Of a stretch of 64,000 nucleotides of DNA, positions 35,588-45,529 are shown in pieces (positions within the stretch are counted from its first letter, which is position 1; every line of letters starts with the position of its first letter). Below the pieces are notes generated by a model. It worked only from the letters and a program-made list of their open reading frames with translations. It made no database searches and was not told the origin of the DNA. Origin of the DNA: Fusarium oxysporum f. sp. lycopersici 4287 (taxonomy: Eukaryota > Ascomycota > Sordariomycetes > Hypocreales > Nectriaceae); NCBI RefSeq assembly GCF_000149955.1, contig NC_030988.1, positions 4,296,543 to 4,360,542 of the forward strand, written 5' to 3'. The translations under genes were made by a program, and so were the position numbers.

Positions 35588-37043
35588 CAGGCTGGCGATC
35601 AATTCAATTCCATCAATTTCGTCCTCACGTGGCGTTGCGTTGAAAGCTTACTCAGCATTTGGCCAGTGGAGTTGAACCACTGCATCTCCAGATTGAATTG
35701 ATGGCGTTGAATTGAATATGTTGAATATCACACGCGCGTCGAGTCCCCCCATGCTCACTTCCCAGCGTCTAGGACATCCTCCTCTGCCTCCCATATAACG
35801 CTATTTCCAACCTCTTCTGACACATCAATCAAGCTATCAGCCGCGTCGACTAGGCCATTCCGCACCCATGACCTCAGTCTCTGTGCCATTCCTATCGTGC
35901 TAGCTTCCAATCGAGTCCGCAACGGTGGCACCATTTGCTCAGCAACACTAAACAAACGCTCGCACTCTGCCGACATAGACGGTATTGATAGTAGGTCAAG
36001 GGCCATTCGCGACAATCGAGGGTAGTCTCTCCGCCTTTCCCACCAATATTGGATGGGATCTGTCACAAGATTGTCGTTCTTAGAGTCGGCACTCGACAGC
36101 CAGTGATCATATTCGTCTTGGCCCCTACTCCGTGGACTTTCCCAAGAACACCTGCCTGCCAGAGACGAAGTCCTGTGAGCTCAGTGCCTTTCGAGTGCAC
36201 TCATTGCCTTCAAACGCTTGAATGGGGGTTCTTCATCCGAATTCGAAAGAGTCGGTAGTGGTTTGTACTCTTCCTCCCACAATGTTTCTTGGGCGTGTCT
36301 TTTCCTGCTTTCCCTTCCAAAGAGCAGGTGGCTTCCTCCTCTCGGACTCGTCGACAAGTCTGTGCTCCCTGATCAGATGTTTCTCGATATTCTGTGTGCC
36401 AACCGCAGTGAAGTCTGTCACCTTGGACCTGACCCTCCGGGGACAATGCTTGCAAACCCATTTCCTCCTCGTGGGAGAATCGCGGGCTTGAATGTCAAAG
36501 CCGTGCTGCCAAACCCACGAAGTGTGCCTGCCAACGCGTTCCGAAATCGAGAAACCCGGAAACTTGTGCCATGGGAAGGCTTTCCAATCGACTGGCGAAG
36601 CATCCAAGTTATTAGGTGAAGTACTAGGTGCGCTGCAGTCGGGACTCTGGCACTTGACAGGTACGTTGGCGTCATTTGAAGGTTAGGAAAGGAATGGAAT
36701 GCAGGTAATGATCTTCCTGCAAGGGTCATAGAGCGCGACGACAGCTGAGACGCGTTCATAAACCCCTAATGCTAGGTGCAGTTGGCACGTGCATCAAAGA
36801 TATGGGGCAAAAGTACTAGCAGGGGTCCTGTGGACGCGTCTTATGGGACTACACGGACTGGGCGCTACCCTGAACCACTGCCATTATCGACAGTTTCAAC
36901 CGATGGTCAACGTTGAAAGCATCTAGGTGGAATTGAAACAATCAATGCGAGTGTCAAATGGGATTGGTTGAATTGATGCACGTGACTTCAACTTCCATAA
37001 AATTGACGAGATTGAGTTGATGGTTGAATTGATCGCCAGCCTG
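35588..37043 (-). mobile_element. Internally deleted hAT element with 8-bp target duplication
   Basis: The element is 1456 bp. Ends are 20-bp perfect inverted repeats beginning CAGGCTGGCGATCAATTCAA (35588-35607 and 37024-37043). They are flanked by the 8-bp direct repeat AGCGACTC (35580-35587 and 37044-37051), the hAT hallmark. Subterminal regions are rich in TTGAATTGAT-like words. It encodes only the N-terminal zinc finger and the C-terminal dimerisation region of a transposase, so it is a deletion derivative dependent on an autonomous relative. Confidence 0.93.
35755..36619 (-). pseudogene. hAT transposase remnant: BED finger plus dimerisation domain, core deleted
   Basis: Minus strand. 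The N-terminal piece (36607 down to about 36230) begins MDASPVDWKAFPWHKF and has the BED zinc finger: SWVWQHGFDIQ, KWVCKHC, GTQNIEKHLIREH. The C-terminal piece (about 36130 down to 35755) reads TDPIQYWWERRRDYPRLSR, then MALDLLSIPSMSAECERLFS, the hAT dimerisation motif. The catalytic core between them is absent and the frames do not join directly. The element's sharp ends suggest the deletion happened inside an active element. Confidence 0.85.
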
Positions 37044-37279
37044 AGCGACTCATCGTATTATATGATCGAGCGTCAACTATCCCTTTAGTCGGCATAGCCC
37101 TTCAGAGCGGTCACAACAAGGGAGTCTAACCAATCAAAACATGCTAATCAGACAGTACGCATCAAATGTGTATAGATAAGCCCTGTAGTCACTAATCCGT
37201 GAACTTATCTACCTGCGATAAAAGTCGAGCTATTACAGGAGGGTGACAAGTCTTCTAACCCTATACTGGGGCAAGCTCT

Positions 37280-37428
37280 TGTTAAATACGCACGAATACG
37301 ATGGGGTGAGTGTATCCAAGTGTGGACCAGAATGTTGTGATGTTATTGATCGTCGACTTGATTCTTTGATCAGTCTGTCAAAGAGGGGTTTCACCCCTCT
37401 TTTGGATACAAGAATAATATTGCAGTAA
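37280..37428 (+). repeat. 149-bp inverted repeat, copy 1 (LTR-like start TGTTAAATACG)
   Basis: Identical by eye to the reverse complement of 37989-38137. It contains a hairpin AAGAGGGGT/ACCCCTCTT. It runs directly into the N gap at 37429, so its true end is unknown. The TGTTA start resembles a copia-type LTR. Confidence 0.8.
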
Positions 37429-37698
37429 NNNNNNNNNNNNNNNNNNNNNNNNNNNNNNNNNNNNNNNNNNNNNNNNNNNNNNNNNNNNNNNNNNNNNNNN
37501 NNNNNNNNNNNNNNNNNNNNNNNNNNNNNNNNNNNNNNNNNNNNNNNNNNNNNNNNNNNNNNNNNNNNNNNNNNNNNNNNNNNNNNNNNNNNNNNNNNNN
37601 NNNNNNNNNNNNNNNNNNNNNNNNNNNNNNNNNNNNNNNNNNNNNNNNNNNNNNNNNNNNNNNNNNNNNNNNNNNNNNNNNNNNNNNNNNNNNNNNNN
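37429..37698. other. Assembly gap (270 N)
   Basis: Run of N between the two inverted copies. Confidence 0.99.
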
Positions 37699-37775
37699 CA
37701 ATCTAACAGCTCTTGTAGCCATACTGTACGTGGGGTCAAGTGGGGCGAGATACTGTTAGATTGGCGGCTGGGAAT

Positions 37776-37969
37776 TGTTAGATACGCGTGTAGGGTTAAT
37801 ATCCAATTAAAATAGGGTTAATTTTCACACTTGAGGATCAATCTAGTCCCCAGGAGCTTCTGTCTCTGTTCTGTCCTTTTTTGGTGTTTTCCCCGCTACC
37901 CGGTATTGATATATCCGGGACCCACAAAATACATGTTTCTTTTATCGAGGCGCTATCACTAATCCAACA
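37776..37969 (+). mobile_element. Solo LTR, 5-bp target duplication GGAAT
   Basis: A 194-bp sequence starts TGTTAGATACG and ends ATCCAACA (TG..CA, inverted TGTTRG/CYAACA). It is flanked by GGAAT at 37771-37775 and 37970-37974. A polypyrimidine/TATA-like interior and the 5-bp duplication fit an LTR left by recombination between the two LTRs of a retrotransposon. Confidence 0.8.
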
Positions 37970-37988
37970 GGAATGGGCTCCACTTCCC

Positions 37989-38137
37989 TTACTGCAATAT
38001 TATTCTTGTATCCAAAAGAGGGGTGAAACCCCTCTTTGACAGACTGATCAAAGAATCAAGTCGACGATCAATAACATCACAACATTCTGGTCCACACTTG
38101 GATACACTCACCCCATCGTATTCGTGCGTATTTAACA
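37989..38137 (-). repeat. 149-bp inverted repeat, copy 2
   Basis: Inverted copy of 37280-37428, ending 20 bp before element B. See copy 1. Confidence 0.85.
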
Positions 38138-38544
38138 GGAGTCCGGCCCCCACAAGTAAGTCACGGGACCGGGTTCCCGTCACCCCGCTTTAAGCCTCAA
38201 CACCATAACCTTCATCAATTCAATTACTTAAAAAGTCGATATTATATCACGATTTTCATCCGGTTTTGGCCTAAAATGCCTTCTTATACGGAAGAAGATA
38301 TGCTTATAGCAATTAACCTTGTTCAAAATGGCCAATCAGAGCTCAAAGCCGCCAAGGAAGCTTCTGTACCCCGATCAAGCTTACGGGATCGACTCAAGGG
38401 CATCAGGCCTCAAAAGAAGGCTCATTCCGATCAACAGCGGCTCAGCCCGACCGTTGAAGCCGATATCATCCGGTTTTTAAGGCTTCAAGATACCCTTTGT
38501 ACTCCGTTAACCTATTTCCAAATCAGGCAACTTGTTACCATATA

Positions 38545-41101
38545 CCGCTATAACTCATGAAATTCGGTAGCGCCTGTGGGTCTAAGCTAAGGAATGGACC
38601 CGCAGTTTCTAACTGTATGTGGTTACCACCAATTTGCGAACCCAACCTCCACTGTCCTTCCCTCCTTGGTAACTCGCCGATATCTCGACTTCTAACGGTC
38701 GCAATGACTTCTAATTTTAGGAATGCATTTATTGATATCATATGTATATGTATGCGAAAGAACGGCAATTTTTGGCGACCCTGATGAATTTCACAGATGT
38801 AACCGAAGATTTCGATGACGACGAATGCTTCGAGATCGGACAGACCTACCGCCTTGTTTATTGACTCCCCTCTTCGCCCGGTCAACCTCAAGGGATTTCC
38901 CTGACGAAAAACGATATCTACTACGGTTGGGTTAGAATACGAAGTTGTCAATTAGTTGACGATGTCCTAAAGATGGGAAAATGGTGTTTTTGTAAGCCTG
39001 AACGCAGGGGGAAAAGGTGGAATAAATTCGATCAAAGACTCGGCCGTTATCGCGAGTGGCAGGAAGGGGAGGCTTTTTTCTGGGTTGATGATCAATTTGA
39101 CGGTCAGGACTAACTATGACTATCTTCTACTGCGAATACAACGTCAGGATCCTCGATTTGGACTGTAATTGAGTCCCCAACTTTTTCTATAGTAGTTAGA
39201 TGACTTCTCAGACGTTCAATAAGGTCGGACTTCTTCCCTAACGAGGAAATGTTGTTCAAAGAAGCCATTTGCCGTAATTGAGAGACTTTCAATCGTCTGA
39301 GTGTGAAAATGAGGGTATCTTCGCCATATTCCTCGTCGGGACCGAAGGAAAGCTCCTCTTCGTCACACAGCCGGTCCACAAGCTCTTCTGACTTGATAGA
39401 TGTATCCCCAGCTTTCTCCCAGCCTGAAAAGTCGATATTTTCAATTCCTTTGATGGAAATAAGATGATCTTGACTTCCGTCTGGTCTTGTAGTTATCCCT
39501 GCTCGAAGGAACGAGTCTCTTATTATATCCCGTTCTTTTTTTATCCTCTCCCAAGCTCTGTGGACAATCCACGTTGTCATGATTCTTCTTTCGCTGATCG
39601 TCCAATAGGTCTTTCCTTTCCGTTCTTCTTCTAACTCATATATATCCATTTCCTCACGATAAAACTGTTTAAATAGTCTATTTATTGTTGTATCTAACGG
39701 CTGTAATAAGCTCGTACAGCCGGCCGGGATAAGAGCTGAAGTCAACAGCTGTCTCCTGACTTCGACCTTGATCCGGTCCGTAAGGTGGAAAGAGGCGGCA
39801 TCCATCACCAAAAGGAAGTCCTCAGTTGCTGATTTGACGGTCGGGATATCTTCTTTCAACCACGATTCCATCAGGTCTTCGTTATTATATGCGTGTTCAT
39901 TATATATCACCCTGATCCCCGGAGCGTACTGATTACCCTCATCTTTAAATATCCTGCTTTTCTCGCTTGGGGAACCTTTAAATATAATCGTAGGTTCAAG
40001 CCGGCAAACGCCATCCCCAAAGATATACAAAATCGCCGTTGCCTGCCGCTTTTCCCACCCACTGCGTACAGTCTTTACCGATATAGTTTTGGAGCCTTGT
40101 AAATCCCAGGTATCTCCAGAGTCAATTTCAAAGGCTATAGGCGTCTCATCAACATTTAAAGTATACCGTTGTTTAAAGCGTCTTCGGGGCGTATCAAGGA
40201 TGTTTTCAATATCCATTTTGGGTGATGATTGCTGTTTTAATGGTGATAATTGTTGATCGTGTTGTACGCGCTTGATGAATTTACCGAAAGATCCACATAT
40301 CTCGCGATAAGCTTCAGGTTGTTGAGTAGCCCGTTTTGTGACTCTGCGCTTGATGATATTATATCGCCTCCTGAAGCCTGCCCACCAGCCATTGGAGAAT
40401 GTAAATAGTACAGCTTGTTCTTCGGATGATACTGATGATGTGAATATATCTTTTGCCCGTTTTCTGAACCATGCAGTTGATACAGCGCGCTGTTGAAGTC
40501 TCAGCTGGATGAAGTCTTCAAACAATTGCTTCTCGAGCTGCGGCCACACGGGGGAATAAGCTCGTTTTTCCTGTTCAATTGAGATAATATCATGCCTATA
40601 CCAATCACTAATTGTTTGCTGTTTAACTTGAAAGTAAGCAGCAGCTTCCTTCTGCGTAGGTCTTCTGTATCCCTCAATTGATTTGTGATGGTCAGGATCG
40701 AAAATGCGGTGATGATAGAGAAACATTACAACGGCAAGCCGGCAAGCCCTTGGGTGAGACTCTTCCTTCCGCCTAACCGGCTTTTTGACCTTATAGATCC
40801 GATCCTGGATTGACTTTATTTTCGGCCCAGGTTTTGCGGCTTTGGCCGGTCGCCCGGCCCCAGAATTATACCGCCGGACAGAGCTCGATCCACCAGTCAT
40901 TTTGATATATAGTATGTATTATAATGACTTCAATTGCGATGCAAGAAGTGGTGCGCGACTAAATTGAATCCAGGGCTGCATATTTTTGGATCACCGGTTT
41001 GATATGTGCGGGGAAGAGCCTCATTGAATTACCTTCCTAATAGGGCTAGCGAGACACTAATGGGATCCACAGGCGCTACCGAATTTCATGAGTTATAGCG
41101 G
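38545..41101 (-). mobile_element. Pogo-like transposon C, complete with intact transposase
   Basis: The element is 2557 bp with perfect 35-bp inverted repeats beginning CCGCTATAACTCATGAAATT (38545-38579 and 41067-41101). TA flanks both sides (38543-38544 and 41102-41103). It sits inside B's coding frame. It has one uninterrupted transposase on the minus strand and no sign of RIP, so it is a candidate for a recently active element. A degraded relative lies at 24.6-26.5 kb. Confidence 0.95.
39110..40900 (-). CDS. Intact pogo-like DDE transposase (596 aa) with C-terminal SAP-like motif
   Basis: Single exon, ATG at 40898-40900, 596 residues. The N-terminus is basic (GRPAKAAKPGPKIKS). A helix-turn-helix follows (RPTQKEAAAYFQVKQQTIS) and a CENPB-like region (WPQLEKQLFEDFIQLRLQQ). 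The catalytic triad regions are TLNVDETPIAFEID, FLLVMDAASFHLTD and CTSLLQPLDTTINRLFK; D, D and D are all present. Near the C-terminus LRQMASLNNISSLGKKSDLI followed by ERLRSHL resembles a SAP DNA-binding motif. Codon use is even and no internal stop is present. The enzyme would excise and insert element C at TA sites in the nucleus. Whether it is expressed cannot be seen. Confidence 0.92.
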   Translation of the reverse strand: MTGGSSSVRRYNSGAGRPAKAAKPGPKIKSIQDRIYKVKKPVRRKEESHPRACRLAVVMFLYHHRIFDPDHHKSIEGYRRPTQKEAAAYFQVKQQTISDWYRHDIISIEQEKRAYSPVWPQLEKQLFEDFIQLRLQQRAVSTAWFRKRAKDIFTSSVSSEEQAVLFTFSNGWWAGFRRRYNIIKRRVTKRATQQPEAYREICGSFGKFIKRVQHDQQLSPLKQQSSPKMDIENILDTPRRRFKQRYTLNVDETPIAFEIDSGDTWDLQGSKTISVKTVRSGWEKRQATAILYIFGDGVCRLEPTIIFKGSPSEKSRIFKDEGNQYAPGIRVIYNEHAYNNEDLMESWLKEDIPTVKSATEDFLLVMDAASFHLTDRIKVEVRRQLLTSALIPAGCTSLLQPLDTTINRLFKQFYREEMDIYELEEERKGKTYWTISERRIMTTWIVHRAWERIKKERDIIRDSFLRAGITTRPDGSQDHLISIKGIENIDFSGWEKAGDTSIKSEELVDRLCDEEELSFGPDEEYGEDTLIFTLRRLKVSQLRQMASLNNISSLGKKSDLIERLRSHLTTIEKVGDSITVQIEDPDVVFAVEDSHS

Positions 41102-41103
41102 TA

Positions 41104-43307
41104 CAACCCCCCTTTCGACAGCCCCACCCTTTCGTCAAGCAAAAAAAAAAATAGCAGCACCAAAATTCGTCAACTTCACTTATACGAAATTTGGCCAGAA
41201 TAAATAGCTACCTAAAAGAAGCTTCTTTTATTGATTATATAAATGAGTGGAGATAATTATTTTGACCTGTTGAGGATGTGCTGGGCACGCGATATATGCA
41301 AGTCATGCTATTGAAATATTTTCAAAATGGTCACTAACCTCCTCACCTCTCTTTCTCGTGATTTTTGATCTTTACCCTCGACAACAGCAGAAAAATGGCT
41401 AAATCACGACTTCAATGGGAATATACAGAGGACGATATGGCTGAGGCCATATTGGACATTACCGATCATGGTTTTTCACCCCCTCAAGCGGCCCAGAGAA
41501 GAGGAGTGCCTCGAACGACCCTCATTGATAGACTTAACGGCCGTGGGGCCGCTGAAGACCAGACCCAGCCTCGCCGACGTTTGTCCAAGAACCAAGAAGA
41601 TAGGCTCGCTTTCTGAATCCTCCGCCAGGAGTCCTTAGGTTATGCTCCGTCCCACAGTCAGATCCACGCTTGTGTCATGGGCCTGCTGAGACAGCAGGGC
41701 GAACATCCCGACTTAGGACGTAACTTGGTGATCAAGTTTATCAATCGCCGCGCAGACCTAAAGACCAAGATGGGTAGACGTCAAGAAGCCAAGAGGTTCG
41801 ACTCTTTCACACCTAGAGCGGTTCATTGGTACTTTGATATCCGGGATGGCCAGTATGGCTGGATCAAGCCTGAAAACACCGTCAACGTTGATGAAGGCGG
41901 TATTATGACAGGTTTCGGCAAGTATTCACCTCTATTACTTGTCGGTGCTTGCATTTTTGACCGACTAATCCTCTTCATTCAGGACTAGATAGCTTGGTTG
42001 TTAGAAGCGCGGACCCGAAGCGCAAGGCCTTTCTCAAAGGACCACAAACTCGAAATTGGACTTCATTCATCGAAGCTGTCACTGCTGACGGCCGCGTTTT
42101 AATTCCTGGCATAATCTTCAAGGGGAAAGAACTACAGAAACAATGGTTTCTTGACGAGTTCAAGCAGATAGCAGACTGGTATTACATAACTTCGCCCAAC
42201 GGGTGGACTGATGACCACATAGGCATTGAATGGCTTGAAAGAGTTTATCTGCCCCAGACGACACCTGCTGATGAGTCAGACGCTAGACTGATCATTTTAG
42301 ATGGTCACGGAAGCCATGCAACAGTATGTCCTTCATTTTCCCCATCTCACGATCAGTGCTGAGTGGTGGAAGGATGAATGGATGGCCACGTGCTTTTTGA
42401 ATAACATTTATTGCTGCTATCTACCAGCACACTGCTCTCATGGACTTCAACCACTAGACAATGGAGTATTCAACGCGTTGAAGGCTGCATATCGACGAGA
42501 GTTGGAAAAGTTCCCTTCATTGACTGATTCCGCTCCAATGGACAAGGTCAATTTCATCAGGGCCTACGCCAAGGCTCGCCGAGTTGGAATGACTAAGAAG
42601 AACATACTGTCAGGCTGGAAGGTCACTGGAAACTGGCCCATTTCACGTGCGAAAGCGTTACGGCACCCTGAAATCCAACAAGATAGGCCAAACGGCAGCC
42701 TAAGAGCGACTCCTAAACCTAGGCCGTATCTTGGCTCAGACGATACGCCACAGACGAGCCGTCAAATTCGTGATCTTGGGTTGAACAAAACACCAAAGAC
42801 GCGGAGACGGTACAACGTGATAGCCAAGGGCTTTGAAGCTCATCAGCAGACAGTAGCGGCGCATACGTGGAGGATTGCCAGCCTAGAGGAAGAATTGGCT
42901 CGGCTGAAAAGAGGGAAGAAGAGGAAGGCGGTGCCGAATCCTAACAAACGTTTCATGACTCTTGGAGAGACTCTAGCTGGTAAAGAGTCCATACCAGAAG
43001 GGGTGACTCGTTATACGCCTGTCAGGGTGGAATTTATCTCTTCAAGCGAGCAAGAGTCAGAATCGGAGGCTGGCTCGGTCATTGAAGTGAGAGAGGAAGC
43101 CGTACCCCAGCAACGGACCACGCGGTCAGGACGGCTTATCAAAAGACCTAAATTCCAATAGAGATAGTTGTTCGCTATTGTGAGATGAGATATTTTGCAC
43201 ATGTCCCTCATTTTGGCCGAGTTGTTTACAAGTGAAGTTGTCCATTTTTGGTGGTCCTCTTTTTTTTTTGCTTGACGAAAGGGTGGGGCTGTCGAAAGGG
43301 GCTTGTG
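41104..43307 (+). mobile_element. Pogo-like transposon D, inserted at the TA shared with C
   Basis: Inverted ends share a CCCTTTCGACAGCCCCACCC core (about 41110-41150 and 43261-43300) plus an adjacent A/T run. The outermost bases differ slightly between ends. The left TA (41102-41103) is also the right TA of element C; the right TA is 43308-43309. Size is about 2.2 kb, and it carries a three-exon transposase like that of element A. Confidence 0.85.
41395..43161 (+). pseudogene. Pogo-like DDE transposase of element D, one premature stop
   Basis: Exons 41395-41917, 41983-42323 and 42373-43161, at the same positions and phases as in element A. The first intron has a GC donor (GCAAGT) where element A has GTAAGT. 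A TGA at 41614-41616 replaces the Trp expected from element A (IRWVLRQ there, AF*ILRQ here), a G-to-A change. Otherwise the frame is clean: TEDDMAEAI helix-turn-helix, NVDEGG, ILDGHGSHA, HGLQPLDN, basic KRGKKRKAVPNPN and an acidic C-terminal tail ending KRPKFQ. Apart from the one stop it would encode about 550 residues. Confidence 0.88.
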
Positions 43308-44764
43308 TATGGAATCCGTATTTTAAGCTTATAAGGCGATAACCAACCTCTCGGCAAGCATTGGGTTACCTGATTTCTCGCACGCTCTGAACGAATCAAA
43401 ACGCTTAAAGCAGTTAGAGTTGAATATAAGCGTATTAAAGGGGCTGAGGTGTTATTATCCGGACTTGGTTCGACCAATTAAAGAAGCCCGAGATCACGGT
43501 AATCCGCGGCTGTAACCGTTGGAATATGGATGAAACGGGGATCTTCCAAGGGGTCAGTATTAACGGCTTAGATAGTTGGCCAATCAGAGAAGAGGAAGAC
43601 CTTAAAAAGAAGCCCTCATAGGCGCGGCTGGGTTACAATAACGGAAGCTATATGTGCCGACGGCACGGCCCTTCCGCCCTTTGTTATCTTCAAAGGGGAT
43701 CAGCCAGCAACAACAATGGGTTTCCGAGGGATCCTTCCTTTATTAGGCAATTGGCGCTTTGCAACGTCACCGGAAGGGCTGGACCACTAACGAGATCGCA
43801 GCCCTATGGCTCAAGGAGGTCTTCATCCCGTGTGCATTGCCTAAAAAGGAAGGGGAAGAGAGACTTCCTTTCTTAGACGGGCATGAGAGCCATTTAACGG
43901 ATGAGTTTATCTTTCTTTGCTTTAAGCATAATATCTACCCCTGTTACCTTCCGCCGTATACGTCACATGTCCTTCAGCCTCTTGATTTAACTATATTTAG
44001 CTTATTGAAGCTTATATATCGCCGCGAACTTGAGTTGGAAGCCCTACTCGTTGAACAAGGAAATACAGCTAAGGCCGCCTTTTTAAGGTGTTATTTTAAG
44101 GCTTGGGCTGCTGCCTTTACCGAAGAGAAGATCCGGGCCGGCTGGCTTGCATCAGACTTGTGGCCTATTAACGTTATGAGACCGTTATCAAGTAAATATG
44201 TAATGCCGGATGAAAATGAGGCTCAAGCTGCCGAATCAGGCAATCCGACTACACCACCAGCTAATACAAGCTCTCAATTACCTTATCTTAAAGCACCACA
44301 TAAGCTATCTGATGTTATGCAGCTTGCAAGAGCCGAATTAGGCAATAAGGCACTTACACCAACAAAGAGGCACTTGTTTCAGACGATTGGAAAGGGACTT
44401 GATGAACGGGCTGTTGAATTAGCTTTAATATCAGATGAAAATAGGATATTAAGCGAGAAAATCAACCAATCAGAGGTCTCAAGGAGAAGGAAGCTTACAT
44501 TAGATCCAAATCAGAAGGTATATAGCTTAAAGGAGGTCTATGAAGCAAGGGACACTATTGTAGTAAATACAACAGGGAAGTAAAGTTAACTAGGTTATTT
44601 CTTTTAATAAATATAAGCTTCTTTTATTAGTATAAAGAAATTAGATTAAAATTAAGCTTCTTTCTATTGATTTCTATATAGTTGAAGATATCGAGGTTAT
44701 GGTGTTGAGGCTTAAAGCGGGGTGACGGGAACCCGGGGTGACGGGAACCCGGTCCCGTGACTTA

Positions 44765-45408
44765 TATCAAAGACCAAGTTCTTTCCCGCCTTCCACGCCG
44801 CCTACCAAGCTACTATTACAGAAAGTAATATCCAGGGAGGTTTTAGAGGAGCCGGGCTTGCTCCCCTTGACCCAGAAAATATCATCTCAAAGATGGATGT
44901 GCAGTTACGGACCCCGACGCCTCCTATAGAGGTCACGGCACCTTCGACCCCCTGGGCTTCAAGGACCCCAAAGACAGTACTAGAGGCTCAATTATATTCT
45001 AAGTATCTAAAGACATAGATCATTAATCATAAAAGCAGCTCCTCAGAGTCAATTATCCAACCTGTTAGGCATTTTGAAAAGGCAACAAGCGTTCTTGTCT
45101 ATAAGATAGTCCTACTAGAGGATAGGGTAAAACAACTTAAACAAGAGAATAAGATAGTAGGCCGGCGCCAGAGGGGAAAACGAACTAGACTACAGAAAGG
45201 AGGGCCCCTAGTTATAGAAGAGGCATCACAAGTAATTGATCAGATGGATGTTAATACGCAGGTAGCGGCCGAGTCGTCGAGAAGTGGTGGTTGCAGAGGG
45301 TCAAGGGGACCGAGAGTTATGCATTGTAGCAAATGCGGCAAGGCCGGGCATAATGCAAGGACCTGTCAGGAGGAAATCGAGGTTAATGTGGAAGAATATA
45401 GCGATTAG
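44765..45408 (+). pseudogene. 3' half of element E transposase with zinc knuckle
   Basis: The frame begins SKTKFFPAFHAAYQATITES, matching A2 and F in register. It has a TAG at 45016-45018 and reads on to CSKCGKAGHNARTC, a CCHC knuckle, and ends at 45408. The catalytic region lies in the missing 5' part. Confidence 0.85.
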
Positions 45409-45529
45409 TTTTAATTGATTTAAAAGGTTAACGTACATGATAAGCATGTGAACCATCCAAGCATGTGAACCACTTTTCCCTCCTACACCTAACATTTCAC
45501 TTAATCAATTGATTTATCAACCACCAAGC

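Larger units (their letters stand above)
38276..44583 (+). pseudogene. Transposase of element B, interrupted and degraded
   Basis: The 5' part (38276-38544) encodes a Psq-like helix-turn-helix: MPSYTEEDMLIAINLVQNG, then KEASVPRSSLRDRL. After the C and D insertions it resumes at about 43308 in the same frame (LVTI then YGIRILSL). It has stops (for example TGA in WVT*F) and frameshifts as far as 43750. From 43759 the frame is open and encodes FLDGHESHLTDEF and YTSHVLQPLDLTIFSLLK with two of the three acidic residues. The first, in WNMDETGIF, lies in the damaged part. It was dead before or after the insertions and cannot be functional now. Confidence 0.87.
38159..44762 (+). mobile_element. Pogo/Fot-like transposon B, split by insertions C and D
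   Basis: Ends are inverted repeats starting AGTCACGGGACCGGGTTCCC, at 38159 and ending at 44762. The right end has one extra copy of the GGTTCCCGTCACCCCG unit. TA flanks both sides (38157-38158 and 44763-44764). Removing C and D leaves about 1.84 kb, the normal size for this group. Its transposase frame is interrupted at 38544 and resumes at 43308. Confidence 0.88.

Noticed and set aside
34941..35701. Long open frames across the N run
   Set aside because: They consist of undetermined bases; no residue can be read.
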